NCBI GenBank assembly: GCA_002412495.1
Contig: DHVE01000021.1
Location: forward strand, 1-64,000
Reading direction: 5' to 3'
Source of the DNA: Betaproteobacteria bacterium UBA5216
GTDB lineage: Bacteria > Pseudomonadota > Gammaproteobacteria > Burkholderiales > SG8-41
Length of the DNA stretch: 64,000 bases
Positions 17,800-27,115 of this stretch are shown here, piece after piece. Below the pieces are notes generated by a model. It was given only the letters and a program-made list of their open reading frames with translations, was not told the DNA's origin and did no database searches. The stretch's first letter is position 1, and each line of letters starts with the position of its first letter. Made by a program: the position numbers and the translations under genes.

Positions 17800-20502
17800 T
17801 CATGATTCCACGCGCGCGGTGTGTATGTCGAGCGCCACCAAATCGAGCAGTTCCTTGTCGCTCATCTCCGTCAGGCGCAGTTCCGCGCCGTCTCCCAGCA
17901 GGTTGCGCACAAGTTGCTGTTTGGATTCAATCAGTTGGTCTATCTTGTCTTCGACCGTGCCCTGGCATATAAATTTATGCACCAGAATGTTTTTCCGTTG
18001 GCCAATGCGAAACGCGCGATCGGTGGCCTGGTTTTCCACCGCTGGATTCCACCAGCGGTCAAAATGCACCACGTGCGCCGCCGCCGTCAGGTTCAGTCCC
18101 GCGCCGCCAGCTTTTAATGAGAGTACAAAAAACGGCGCGAGTTCGTCCTCCTGGAAGCGCCTGACCAGTTCGCGGCGCTTGGCGACTGGCGTGCCCCCAT
18201 GTAGTACCAATCCCTCGCGGCCGAACACCGAACCGAGGAACGCGGCAATCGGCGCGGTGGCTTCGCGAAACTGCGTGAACACCAGCACCTTCTCCTGCTT
18301 GGCGGCGATTACTTCGGCGATTTCGCGAAGGCGGGCGAACTTGCCGCTATCGGCTTCGGCCCACGCGGCATCGCCCAGCCATTGCGACGGGTGATTGCAG
18401 ATTTGCTTGAAGCGCATCAGAAACCGCAGTACCACGCCTTTGCGTTTGATGCCCTCGGCCTCCTCCGCCAGTTGCGCGGCCAACTCTTTCACCGCGTGCT
18501 GATAGAGCGCCGCCTGTGCGGGGCTGAGATGGCAATAGGCCTTGAGTTCGGTCTTGTCCGGCAGGTCCGCGATCACGGATTTGTCGGTTTTAAGGCGCCG
18601 CAGAATATAGGGACGCACCAGATTGCGCAGCGGGCGATAGTGTTCGCTGGTGGTCAAACCCTTGGCGAACGTTGTGAACGCCTTGCCGGAATCGAGCAGA
18701 CCGGGATGGGTGAAATCAAATATAGACCACAGATCCGAGAGGCGATTTTCCACCGGTGTGCCGGTGAGCGCGATGCGCGAACGTGCCTTGAGTTTTTTCG
18801 TCAGCCGGGTTTGTTTCGCCCCCGGATTCTTGATTGCCTGCGCCTCATCCAACACCGCCAGCCGCCACTGAAACGATTCCATCCACGGCGCACGCAATAG
18901 GGTGCCGTAACTGGTGATCACCAGATCCACATTGGCAAGGCGCTCGCCATCCAGTGAGCGCAACTCGTCCGCGGGCATCGCCGACGGGTGCGCAATCAGC
19001 GCATTCAAACTTGGCGCGAAGCGTTCAATCTCCGACACCCAGTTCGCGAGCAACGACGCGGGGGCGACCAGCAGGCTGGTGCGTCTACCGGTTTGATCCT
19101 CACGTTTCAGCACCAGCAGCAGCGTCAATATTTGAATGGTCTTCCCCAGCCCCATGTCGTCGGCGAGACAAGCGCCGAGGCCGAGCCGGTATAACAAGTA
19201 AAGCCATCGCACGCCCGCCTGCTGATAAGGGCGCAACGTGCCCTTGAGTTCAGTGCCGGGCTCCACCTGCGCCAGCCCTTCCGGCCCGCGCAGACCTTTC
19301 AGCGTCTCGGCGAGCCATGGGCCGGCGACGACTGTTGACCAGTCGGGATCGGCAGCGGCTTCTTCCGTGACGGTAGCCCCCGCGACCAACCGCATTGCTT
19401 CGGCGAAGGCAAGGCCACCCTCGGCGGCCGCCTGCTCGATGGCATGAAAGCAATCGAGCAGGCGGGTTAGCTTCGTGCGATCGACCTCGACCCAGTGTCC
19501 GCGCAGGAACTGCAAGCCGTCGGAGCCCGCGAGCAGTTTTCTTATTTCTGCCGCTGTGAGGCGCTCGCCGTCGAGCGTGAGTGCCATGCTGAAGTCGAGC
19601 AGCGCATCCTTGCCCAGCAGCGACGGCGCCTTACCGCCCACGGTAGCCCTGACTTGCGGGCGTAGGGGCCGGCCCGAACGCCACGCGCCCGGCGCGCGCA
19701 CCACCACGCCCGCTGCTTCGAGCCGCGGTACGTCGGTGAGAAACTGATAGGCCTCGGTGGGCGTCCAGCGTAACGGATGATAGATTTCGCCGGTATCCAC
19801 CATCGCGCGCAGCCAGGCGCATTGCGCCGCCGCGCGCTGTACCGGCATCAATAGCGACAGGAGCCGAGCTTTATTTTTCCCGCCGGAATATCCACGCAGC
19901 GCCTGTCCCAGCGGCAGGTGCTGCGCTTTCGCCTGCGCCGACAGGCGCGGGGTGTAGGTGGCGATAAAGGCGAACGGCGCTTCGTCGTCGCCGCGATTCT
20001 CGGCGAGATTGAAATGCACGCGGCCCACGAGATTCCACGCCGCATGGCGCGCATTGAGAAATTCCTGTGGCGACTGTTTGGCCTGCGCCAGCTCGACACG
20101 GAACGCCGCGTCCAGTTGCTCCCACAGAGCGCACAACACCCCTGCGGTGAGATATTCAACGCCGGTCATCGGCGGCGCATCCGACGCCAGTAATTCGAGT
20201 TCGCTCGGCGGTGGCGCGGCGATAGGGACAGCACTGGCTTCGGCCATCTCCGGCGCGGCGGGTGCGGCGCAAAGCACCGTGACATAGCGCGCGCCGAAAT
20301 CGCGCCAGTAACCCAACGCTGGCGGTAGCGCACTGCCGACCTCGCTCGCGCCCAGTTGCAACAGCGCATGGCCCGCGCCGCGCGCACTGGCGGCCCTCAA
20401 TCGCTCCTGCAGCGCCGGCCCGAGTGGCGGCGCGCCCGTCTCCGGCGCAAACAGCAGATGTCCCCGCGGCGTGAGTAGCGGAGCGAGAGGAGTGGTCATC
20501 AT
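17800..20502 (-). CDS. SNF2-family DEAD/DEAH-type helicase
   Basis: A 900-residue ATPase. Motif I (ADDMGLGKT) lies at about 447-455 and motif II (LDEAQ) at 551-555; the C-terminal RecA lobe carries SLKAGGAGLNL and ATDRAFRIGQ (motifs V and VI). The first 420 residues are a poorly conserved N-terminal region typical of bacterial SNF2 proteins that pair with SWIM partners. It is expected to translocate on double-stranded DNA using ATP, possibly remodelling protein-DNA complexes. The ATG-ATG start has no strong ribosome site. It is divergent from the LLM gene at 20653. Confidence 0.93.
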   Translation of the reverse strand: MMTTPLAPLLTPRGHLLFAPETGAPPLGPALQERLRAASARGAGHALLQLGASEVGSALPPALGYWRDFGARYVTVLCAAPAAPEMAEASAVPIAAPPPSELELLASDAPPMTGVEYLTAGVLCALWEQLDAAFRVELAQAKQSPQEFLNARHAAWNLVGRVHFNLAENRGDDEAPFAFIATYTPRLSAQAKAQHLPLGQALRGYSGGKNKARLLSLLMPVQRAAAQCAWLRAMVDTGEIYHPLRWTPTEAYQFLTDVPRLEAAGVVVRAPGAWRSGRPLRPQVRATVGGKAPSLLGKDALLDFSMALTLDGERLTAAEIRKLLAGSDGLQFLRGHWVEVDRTKLTRLLDCFHAIEQAAAEGGLAFAEAMRLVAGATVTEEAAADPDWSTVVAGPWLAETLKGLRGPEGLAQVEPGTELKGTLRPYQQAGVRWLYLLYRLGLGACLADDMGLGKTIQILTLLLVLKREDQTGRRTSLLVAPASLLANWVSEIERFAPSLNALIAHPSAMPADELRSLDGERLANVDLVITSYGTLLRAPWMESFQWRLAVLDEAQAIKNPGAKQTRLTKKLKARSRIALTGTPVENRLSDLWSIFDFTHPGLLDSGKAFTTFAKGLTTSEHYRPLRNLVRPYILRRLKTDKSVIADLPDKTELKAYCHLSPAQAALYQHAVKELAAQLAEEAEGIKRKGVVLRFLMRFKQICNHPSQWLGDAAWAEADSGKFARLREIAEVIAAKQEKVLVFTQFREATAPIAAFLGSVFGREGLVLHGGTPVAKRRELVRRFQEDELAPFFVLSLKAGGAGLNLTAAAHVVHFDRWWNPAVENQATDRAFRIGQRKNILVHKFICQGTVEDKIDQLIESKQQLVRNLLGDGAELRLTEMSDKELLDLVALDIHTARVES

Positions 20503-20652
20503 TCGCTAATCAATTTCACCGGCCATTACAATGCGCGAATGAAAAGCCGGCGGGGATGTCAATGCGCGTCACGAAAATCACCGAATGACTCGATGGAATG
20601 CGCGGATTGTATTAGAGTCCGCACTCATTTACAGATTTCGGAATAAGCGGTC

Positions 20653-21621
20653 ATGCGACTCGGCGTGTTGTTGCCCCATCGGGGTGTGATTCTGCAATCG
20701 GCGCGGCGTCCGCCGGTGGAAGACTGCTGGACCATCGCGCGGCTGTGCGACGACGCCGGCATGGATGTGTGGGTGGGCGACAGCGTGGTGGCGAAGCCGC
20801 GTCTGGAGCCGTTGACCACACTCGCCTATGTGGCGGCGATGACCAAGCGTGCGCGGCTGGGCACGGCGATTTTGCTGCCCGCGCTGCGTCAGCCCACCGT
20901 GCTTGCGCATCAGCTCGCCAACCTCGATCAGATATCGCAGGGGCGGCTGGTGCTGGGCTTGGGCGTGGGTTGGGGCATGCCGGCCATCGTGCGCGAGTGG
21001 GAGGCCTGCGGCCAAAGCCACAAGCGCCGCGTGAAAGACCTCGAAGAGCACATGGCCGTGTGGCGCATGTTGTGGAGCGGCAAGCCAGTGTCGTACGAAG
21101 GCAACGGTTTCAAGCTCACCGAACACACCATCGGCCCGCTGCCGTGGAACGAGGCAGGCCCGCCATTGCTCGTCACCGCCGGCAATCGCGGCGAGATGAT
21201 TCCGGCGCAGATCGAGCGCGTCGGCAAATTCGGCGATGGCGTGATTACCACCTACGTGAACGAAGACGATATTCGTCAGTTGCGCGTGGTGTGCTCGGAG
21301 GCGATGGCAAAACATGAACGTGCGCGACCGGATTTTCCGATGTGCGTTTACACCACCATACGCATGGAAAACGATGTCTCCAAAGCCGAGGCGCTGACGA
21401 ACGCGTTTCTCGAAAAGTACTACGGTGGCGGCGTGAATTTCCGTGGCATGATGGGCTTGGGGCCCGCCTCGGCGGTGATCGACGTGCTCAAGCGCTACGA
21501 AGCGGCGGGCGTGACGGATCTGTGCATCCGGCTGGTGGGTGACGATCAGGTGGCGCAGTTGCAGCAGTTCATTGCCGAGGTGCTGCCGGCGATGAATAAA
21601 AAAAATAGCGGTTTATACTAA
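20653..21621 (+). CDS. LLM-class flavin/F420-dependent oxidoreductase
   Basis: A 322-residue TIM-barrel protein of the luciferase-like superfamily. Hallmarks: MRLGVLLPHRG at the N terminus, GTAILLPALRQP, and the LDQISQGRLVLGLGVGWG segment. These enzymes use FMN or F420 to oxidise or reduce organic substrates; the F420 biosynthesis genes just downstream favour F420. It is the first gene of a plus-strand run that reaches 34850. Substrate unknown. Confidence 0.88.
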   Translation: MRLGVLLPHRGVILQSARRPPVEDCWTIARLCDDAGMDVWVGDSVVAKPRLEPLTTLAYVAAMTKRARLGTAILLPALRQPTVLAHQLANLDQISQGRLVLGLGVGWGMPAIVREWEACGQSHKRRVKDLEEHMAVWRMLWSGKPVSYEGNGFKLTEHTIGPLPWNEAGPPLLVTAGNRGEMIPAQIERVGKFGDGVITTYVNEDDIRQLRVVCSEAMAKHERARPDFPMCVYTTIRMENDVSKAEALTNAFLEKYYGGGVNFRGMMGLGPASAVIDVLKRYEAAGVTDLCIRLVGDDQVAQLQQFIAEVLPAMNKKNSGLY

Positions 21622-21623
21622 AA

Positions 21624-21710
21624 CCCCCCTCACCCTCGTCCCCTCTCCCGGAGGGCGAGGGGTGAAAAGCCCTTCTCCCGCCGGGAGAAGGGTGGGGATG
21701 AGGGAAGGGG
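21624..21710. repeat. C/G-rich dispersed inverted repeat
   Basis: Two adjacent hairpins: CCCCTCTCCCGGAGGGCGAGGGG and CCCTTCTCCCGCCGGGAGAAGGG, followed by TGGGGATGAGGG. The outer bases CCCCTCACCCTCGTCCCC pair with the downstream arm. It lies between the LLM and Bug genes. Related to the other C/G-rich repeats of the window but a distinct subtype. Confidence 0.7.
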
Positions 21711-21723
21711 CTTAAACAACCAA

Positions 21724-22701
21724 ATGAAAATCGTGAAGCTAAATTTACTGGTATGCCCGCTGACGTTCGCTGCAACGTTATTCAGTGCCAACACCACCAT
21801 CGCCCAAACCTACCCGACCAAACCCATCCGCCTGATAGTGGCGTTCGCGCCCGGCGGCGCCACCGACACCTTCGCGCGCATCACGGCCGCCGAGTTGACG
21901 CGAACGCTGGGCCAGCAAGTCGTCGTTGAAAATCGTCCCGGCGCGGGCACCACCATCGCGGCGGAGTTCGTCGCCAAGTCGGCTGCCGATGGTTATACGC
22001 TGCTGCTCACCGATTTATCCACGCACGCCATCATGCCGTCGCTCTACACCAAACTTGGTTTTAACCACGGCCGCGATCTGATTGCCGTGGCGCCGGTGTC
22101 GGCTTCGCCGCTGATCATGGCGGCGCATCCGTCGCTGGGCGCGAAAAACGCGAAGGAACTGATCGCGCTGGCGAAGAAAAATCCCGGCATCACCTGCGGG
22201 AATTCCGGCGCAGGCACGGTCACGCATCTGGCCGCCGAAAAGTTCCGCACGCGCGCGGGCATCGATTTGTTGTCCGTGAATTACAAGGGAGGCACCACCT
22301 CCACCGTGTCGCTGATGACCGGCGAGTTGTCGCTGATCGTCAACACCATCCCCGCCGTGCTCGAACATGTGAAAAGCAAAAAACTCGTCGCCATCGGCCT
22401 CACCGCCGACAAGCGCGCGACGGCCTTGCCCGATATCCCCGCGCTCGGCGAAACGGTGAAGGGCGTCGATGCCGCGGTGATCGCCGGCGTGCTCGCACCC
22501 GGCAACACGCCGCGCGCAATCATTGATCGGCTGAACGCCGAGTTTGCCAAGGCGGTGGATGCGCCCAAGGCGAAGGAGGTTTTTCTGGTGAATGCCGCTG
22601 AGGCGCTGAAGCAGACGCCGGAGGTTATGCAGCGCGCGCTGGAGCAGGATGCGAAGACGTGGGCGGAGGTGGTGAAGGTTACGGGCGTGAAGCTAAACTG
22701 A
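21724..22701 (+). CDS. Bug/TctC-family periplasmic binding protein
   Basis: A 325-residue receptor with a signal peptide ending near TTIAQ. Motifs: YPTKPIRLIVAFAPGGATD and SAADGYTLLLTD. It lies directly upstream of a small orphan gene and the FO synthase gene with gaps of only 15 and 12 bases, so it is likely co-transcribed with F420 biosynthesis. GGATD replaces the usual GGGxD. Ligand unknown. Confidence 0.92.
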   Translation: MKIVKLNLLVCPLTFAATLFSANTTIAQTYPTKPIRLIVAFAPGGATDTFARITAAELTRTLGQQVVVENRPGAGTTIAAEFVAKSAADGYTLLLTDLSTHAIMPSLYTKLGFNHGRDLIAVAPVSASPLIMAAHPSLGAKNAKELIALAKKNPGITCGNSGAGTVTHLAAEKFRTRAGIDLLSVNYKGGTTSTVSLMTGELSLIVNTIPAVLEHVKSKKLVAIGLTADKRATALPDIPALGETVKGVDAAVIAGVLAPGNTPRAIIDRLNAEFAKAVDAPKAKEVFLVNAAEALKQTPEVMQRALEQDAKTWAEVVKVTGVKLN

Positions 22702-22716
22702 GAATCGATTCAAAAA

Positions 22717-23145
22717 ATGGCGTTCGAGCGCGTTTATACGATCTGGGATTACTACGATGGTCCGCGTTCGGGGATTGCCAACGTCAATGGTCAACCTCAC
22801 TACTACGATTGTGAATGGAGTGATGAGCAGGATGATTTTGCCAACACCTTTCTTGTCGTTCCAGTCGATGAGGAGAAGTTAGCTATTGCATTGAAAGATT
22901 GGGAAAGCTGGCGGAAGTGGGAGTTTGCATTCCATCGCGGAGAACTCGATTTGTCCACACATCCCGTCAATGTTACTGGGGTGCCGTCCCATGCTTCGTT
23001 TGAGGCGGAGTTTCGTTCAAAGATTGATGTATTGCGTGCGAACAGTGTTCGATTACATGCGCAATTTCGCGCGCTTCCAGGGCAAGACGAATTACCTCAA
23101 GGCGTTATGCGAGCGCTTGAGGTCGAATGGACGTCTTGTGCATAG
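22717..23145 (+). CDS. Small protein of unknown function inside the F420 operon
   Basis: A 142-residue soluble protein, rich in Trp, Phe and acidic residues (YTIWDYYDGPRSGIANVNG at the start). No known domain was recognised. The DNA is clearly more AT-rich than the neighbours and its codon choice is less GC-biased, which suggests recent acquisition. It is wedged between the Bug receptor and FO synthase genes with very short gaps. Nothing in the sequence links it to F420 chemistry. No strong ribosome site precedes the ATG. Confidence 0.65.
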   Translation: MAFERVYTIWDYYDGPRSGIANVNGQPHYYDCEWSDEQDDFANTFLVVPVDEEKLAIALKDWESWRKWEFAFHRGELDLSTHPVNVTGVPSHASFEAEFRSKIDVLRANSVRLHAQFRALPGQDELPQGVMRALEVEWTSCA

Positions 23146-23157
23146 GCTCTATATTCC

Positions 23158-25482
23158 ATGACTTCCAAAAAACCGCAGGCGACGAATGATGCAACGGAAT
23201 TGATGCCTATGTCTGTATGCCAACGTGACGCAGGTCACGGTCCGCTAATCTCTTATTCGCGCAAGGTCTTCATACCGCTCACACAACTGTGCCGTGACGT
23301 GTGCAGCTACTGCACCTTCGCGCACGCTCCGCAGCCGGGTAAGCGCGCCTACCTCACGGCGGACGAAGTGTTGGCGATTGCCAAAGCCGGGCAAGCCGCG
23401 GGCTGCACCGAGGCTTTATTCACGCTGGGCGACAAACCCGAGTTGCGCTACAAGGCGGCGCGCGAAGAACTCGCGGCACTGGGTTACGCCACCACCATCG
23501 ACTACCTGCACGCCATGTGCGCGGTGGTGTTGAAACAGACTACGTTGCTGCCGCATGTGAACCCCGGCGTGATGACGCGCGACGAGATGCTGCGGTTGCG
23601 TGAAGTCAGTGCCTCGCAAGGGCTGATGCTGGAAAGCACATCCGAACGCCTGTGCGAAAAGGGCGGCCCGCATTTTGGTTCGCCGGATAAACACCCTGCG
23701 GCGCGGTTGGAAGTGCTGCGGCTGGCGGGTGAACTGAAAATTCCGTTCACCACGGGCATACTCATCGGCATCGGCGAAACGCGCGACGAGCGTATCGATG
23801 CGCTGAATGCAATTCGCGATCTGCATCGGCAGTATGGCCACATTCAGGAAGTCATCATCCAGAATTTTCGTGCGAAGCCCGACACGCGCATGGCGGATGC
23901 GCCGCACGCGCCGCACGACGAACTGCTGTGGACGATTGCGACAGCGCGTTCGATCCTTGGTGCGGAGATGAATATCCAGGCGCCGCCGAATCTCAGTTTC
24001 GACGACGGCGGTGAGCATTGCGCCGAGCTGCTCGACGCGGGCATCAACGACTGGGGCGGCGTGTCGCCGGTGACGCCCGACCATGTGAACCCGGAAGCGC
24101 CGTGGCCCGCCGTGGAAAAGTTGCGCGAGATCACCGCGTCGCGCGGCAAGGTGCTGGTCGCGCGGCTGCCGAGTTATCCGGCGTATGTGCTGGATGCGGC
24201 GGCTTGGCATGATCCGAAGATGGCCACGGCGGTGATACGCGCCAGCGATTCGCACGGGTTCGCGCGCGCGGATGGCTGGTCGCCGGGGTTGGTCTTGCCG
24301 CTGAATGCGCCAAAGCGCCATAATAAATTACCTTTAAAAACAAATACTTACGATACAATCAGTGAGGCCGGCATCGTAAGTATGTTCGCCGCCCGCGACG
24401 ACGAATTCCACGACATCTGCGCCGCCGCCGACGACCTGCGCCGCCAAACCGTCGGCGACACCGTGCGCTACGTGGTGAACCGCAACATCAACTACACCAA
24501 CATCTGCGCGTATCGCTGTTCGTTTTGTGCGTTCTCCAAGGGCACGCACAGCAAGTCGCTGCGCGGCGAGCCGTACGATTTGCCGCTGGCGGAAATCGAA
24601 CGGCGCGTCAGTGAGGCGTGGTCGCGCGGCGCGACGGAAGTGTGCATGCAGGGCGGCATTCATCCGTCGTATACCGGTGACACGTACATCAACATCCTGC
24701 GCGCGGTGAAGCGCGCCGCCCCCGGCATTCATGTGCATGCGTTCACGCCGCTCGAAGTAACTCACGGCGCGCAGACGCTGGGCTTGTCGGTGCGTGAATT
24801 TTTGTCGCGCCTGATCGATGCGGGTTTGAACAGCCTGCCTGGTACGGCCGCTGAAATTCTCGATGATGAAGTACGGCAGGTGATTTGCCCGGATAAGGTC
24901 AACACTGATGAATGGCTGACCGTAATGCAAACCGCGCACGAACTGGGCCTGCGTTCGACGGCCACCATCATGTTCGGCCATGTGGAGCAGCCAGTGCATT
25001 GGGCGCGTCACTTGCTTCGCATTCGCGCGTTGCAGGAGAAAACGGGCGGCTTTACGGAATTTATCCCGCTGCCGTTTGTGCACATGGGTGCGCCGGTGTA
25101 TCAACAGGGCCGCGCGCGCCGCGGGCCAACGTCGCGCGAGGCGATCTTGATGCATGCCGTGGCGCGCCTGGTGCTGCATCCGGTGATCCAAAACATACAA
25201 GCGTCGTGGGTGAAATTGGGCGAGGACGGTGTGGCGGCGTGCCTCGCGGCGGGAGTCAACGATCTCGGCGGCACGCTGATGAACGAAAGCATTTCACGTG
25301 CGGCGGGCACGCAGCACGGGCAGGAGATGGAACCCGCGCGCATGGAAGCGATGATTCGCGCGGCGGGGCGGTTGCCGCAGCAGCGCACCACGCTGTATGC
25401 CAACGCGGCGACGGAGCGTCACGATACGGCGCGGATGGCGGCGCCGTTGACGCCGCCGATATTTCAAAAGGTAGCGGCATGA
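23158..25482 (+). CDS. fbiC: FO synthase, fused CofG-CofH (7,8-didemethyl-8-hydroxy-5-deazariboflavin synthase)
   Basis: A 774-residue protein with two radical-SAM halves. The CofG half carries CRDVCSYCTF near residues 44-53; the CofH half carries CAYRCSFCAF near 449-458. Together they join tyrosine and 5-amino-6-ribitylamino-uracil into FO, the deazaflavin core of F420. The fusion is the FbiC arrangement of Actinobacteria and some Proteobacteria. Between the halves, DNA at about 24310-24365 is unusually AT-rich and encodes a weakly structured linker (KRHNKLPLKTNTYDTIS). The stop overlaps the next start (ATGA), showing tight coupling with the F420 reductase gene. Confidence 0.95.
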   Translation: MTSKKPQATNDATELMPMSVCQRDAGHGPLISYSRKVFIPLTQLCRDVCSYCTFAHAPQPGKRAYLTADEVLAIAKAGQAAGCTEALFTLGDKPELRYKAAREELAALGYATTIDYLHAMCAVVLKQTTLLPHVNPGVMTRDEMLRLREVSASQGLMLESTSERLCEKGGPHFGSPDKHPAARLEVLRLAGELKIPFTTGILIGIGETRDERIDALNAIRDLHRQYGHIQEVIIQNFRAKPDTRMADAPHAPHDELLWTIATARSILGAEMNIQAPPNLSFDDGGEHCAELLDAGINDWGGVSPVTPDHVNPEAPWPAVEKLREITASRGKVLVARLPSYPAYVLDAAAWHDPKMATAVIRASDSHGFARADGWSPGLVLPLNAPKRHNKLPLKTNTYDTISEAGIVSMFAARDDEFHDICAAADDLRRQTVGDTVRYVVNRNINYTNICAYRCSFCAFSKGTHSKSLRGEPYDLPLAEIERRVSEAWSRGATEVCMQGGIHPSYTGDTYINILRAVKRAAPGIHVHAFTPLEVTHGAQTLGLSVREFLSRLIDAGLNSLPGTAAEILDDEVRQVICPDKVNTDEWLTVMQTAHELGLRSTATIMFGHVEQPVHWARHLLRIRALQEKTGGFTEFIPLPFVHMGAPVYQQGRARRGPTSREAILMHAVARLVLHPVIQNIQASWVKLGEDGVAACLAAGVNDLGGTLMNESISRAAGTQHGQEMEPARMEAMIRAAGRLPQQRTTLYANAATERHDTARMAAPLTPPIFQKVAA

Positions 25483-26174
25483 AAATAGGCATATTGGGTG
25501 GTACCGGCAAGGAAGGCAGTGGGCTGGCGTATCGTTGGGCGCTCACCGGGCACGAGGTCGTAATCGGTTCGCGCGATGCGGCCAAGGCTGCGGCTGGCGC
25601 GGCGGAACTGAATCAACTGCTCGGCGGCAAGGCGGTGGTGCGCGGCGCCGGCAATAGTGAAACCGCGCAGGCATCGGATGTGGTGGTGCTCGCGGTGCCG
25701 TACGCGGCGCAATGGCCCACGGCGGAAAGCGTGGCCGCGCACCTTGCGGGGAAAATTCTGATCGATGTCACCGTGCCGCTCGCGCCGCCCAAGGTGGATC
25801 GCGTGCAGTTGCCCAGTGGTGAATCGGCGGTGGTGGTTCTGCAACGCAAGCTTGGCGCGGGCGTGAAAGTGGTCTCGGCGTTCCAGAATGTTTCCGCCGT
25901 GCATCTGAAAGACGCGGCGCATGAAGTGGATTGCGATGTGCTGGTGTGCGGCGATGACGCGGACGCGCGTGAAGTGGTGATTGGGCTTGCGCACGACGCG
26001 GGCCTGCGCGCGTGGCACGCGGGCGTGCTGGCGAATTCGGTCGCGTCCGAGGCGCTGACCTCGGTGTTGATCGCGATCAACAAGCGGTACAAGGTGGCGG
26101 GGTCGGGCCTTCGTATTACTGGGGTTACCGGGATTACGAACATGCCGGACGTGTCGGACGTACGCAAGGGGTGA
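25479..26174 (+). CDS. npdG: F420:NADPH oxidoreductase
   Basis: A 231-residue Rossmann protein. It opens with MKIGILGGTGKEGSGLAYRW, the Fno/NpdG nucleotide loop, then GHEVVIGSRD, whose Ser-Arg favours NADPH. It moves hydride between NADPH and F420, so it supplies F420H2 to the LLM enzymes. ATG 25479 overlaps the FO synthase stop. The length and C-terminal segment ITGVTGITN fit the family. Confidence 0.93.
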   Translation: MKIGILGGTGKEGSGLAYRWALTGHEVVIGSRDAAKAAAGAAELNQLLGGKAVVRGAGNSETAQASDVVVLAVPYAAQWPTAESVAAHLAGKILIDVTVPLAPPKVDRVQLPSGESAVVVLQRKLGAGVKVVSAFQNVSAVHLKDAAHEVDCDVLVCGDDADAREVVIGLAHDAGLRAWHAGVLANSVASEALTSVLIAINKRYKVAGSGLRITGVTGITNMPDVSDVRKG

Positions 26175-26217
26175 TGGTGGTGCGATTCTCCTTTCGCGCA
26201 TGGCCAACCCCGAATGT

Positions 26218-26323
26218 TCCCTCCCCTTCAGGGGGATGGTTAGGTTGGGGGTGGGGTAATGCGCTGGTGATCGAACACGACAGACCCCACCCCCATCCCA
26301 GCCTTCCCCCTGAAGGGGAAGGA
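26218..26323. repeat. C/G-rich dispersed inverted repeat within the F420 gene cluster
   Basis: Left arm TTCCCTCCCCTTCAGGGGGA then GGGGGTGGGGTAAT; right arm ACCCCACCCCCATCCC then CCTTCCCCCTGAAGGGGAAGGA. It splits the cluster between npdG and cofE and could weaken or modulate read-through. Confidence 0.8.
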
Positions 26324-26356
26324 GCAACCACGCGCGCGTGACAGGAATCGCTCATC

Positions 26357-27115
26357 GTGCGAGAACTGCGGCTGGTGGCTTTACCCGGCATACCCGAAGT
26401 GACGCCAGGCGCGTCGCTGGTTAATTTGTTGCTGGCAGCGCTAACGAGCGCAAACCAGACACTGCAAGCCGGCGACATCCTCGTCCTGGCACAAAAAATC
26501 GTTTCAAAGGCCGAAGGCCGTGCCGTTGCGCTCGCGAGTGTTACGCCATCCCCACGCGCGCACCAAATCGCAGCCGAAGCCAACAAAGACCCGCGCCTCG
26601 TCGAACTGATGCTGCGCGAATCGCACGCGGTGCTGCGCGTGAAGCCGGGCATCATCATCACCGAGCACAGGCTGGGTTTTGTGATGGCCAACGCCGGCAT
26701 CGATCAATCGAATGTGCCGGGCGGTGACGACACCGCGCTGTTGCTGCCGCAAGATCCGGATGCTTCCGCGCGCGCATTGCGTGGCGAGTTGGGCAACAAA
26801 ACGGATGTAGACATCGGCGTGCTCATCATCGACAGTTTCGGCCGTGCGTGGCGCCACGGCGTTACCGGCATTGCCATCGGCGTGGCGGGCTTGCCGGCGC
26901 TGGTGGATTTGCGCGGCGGCAAAGACCGCGAAGGGCGCGTGCTGAAAGTGACGCAGGTGGCGGCGGCGGATGAACTCGCTGCCGCGGCATCGCTGGTCAT
27001 GGGGCAGGCTGATGATGGAGTGCCCGCCGTACTCGTGCGCGGCTTTCACTATGCGCGACGCGAGAGTTCGGTGCAGGAATTGATACGCCCCGAGGTGGAG
27101 GATTTGTTCCGATGA
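26357..27115 (+). CDS. cofE: Coenzyme F420-0:L-glutamate ligase
   Basis: A 252-residue enzyme that adds gamma-linked glutamates to F420-0 with GTP. Recognisable segments: GDILVLAQKIVSKAEGR, ESHAVLRVKPGIIITEHRLG, NAGIDQSNV and IDSFGRAWRHGVTGIAIG. The GTG start has AGGA 12 bases upstream. It is a stand-alone CofE without the C-terminal nitroreductase-like domain of actinobacterial FbiB. The stop overlaps the cofD ATG. Confidence 0.93.
   Translation: MRELRLVALPGIPEVTPGASLVNLLLAALTSANQTLQAGDILVLAQKIVSKAEGRAVALASVTPSPRAHQIAAEANKDPRLVELMLRESHAVLRVKPGIIITEHRLGFVMANAGIDQSNVPGGDDTALLLPQDPDASARALRGELGNKTDVDIGVLIIDSFGRAWRHGVTGIAIGVAGLPALVDLRGGKDREGRVLKVTQVAAADELAAAASLVMGQADDGVPAVLVRGFHYARRESSVQELIRPEVEDLFR

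Noticed and set aside
21624..21710. CRISPR-like repeats
   Set aside because: The copies are inverted, not direct, lack regular spacers, and are isolated.
24912..25478. Extended N terminus of the F420:NADPH oxidoreductase
   Set aside because: This upstream frame lies in the FO synthase gene; the Rossmann motif begins directly at ATG 25479.
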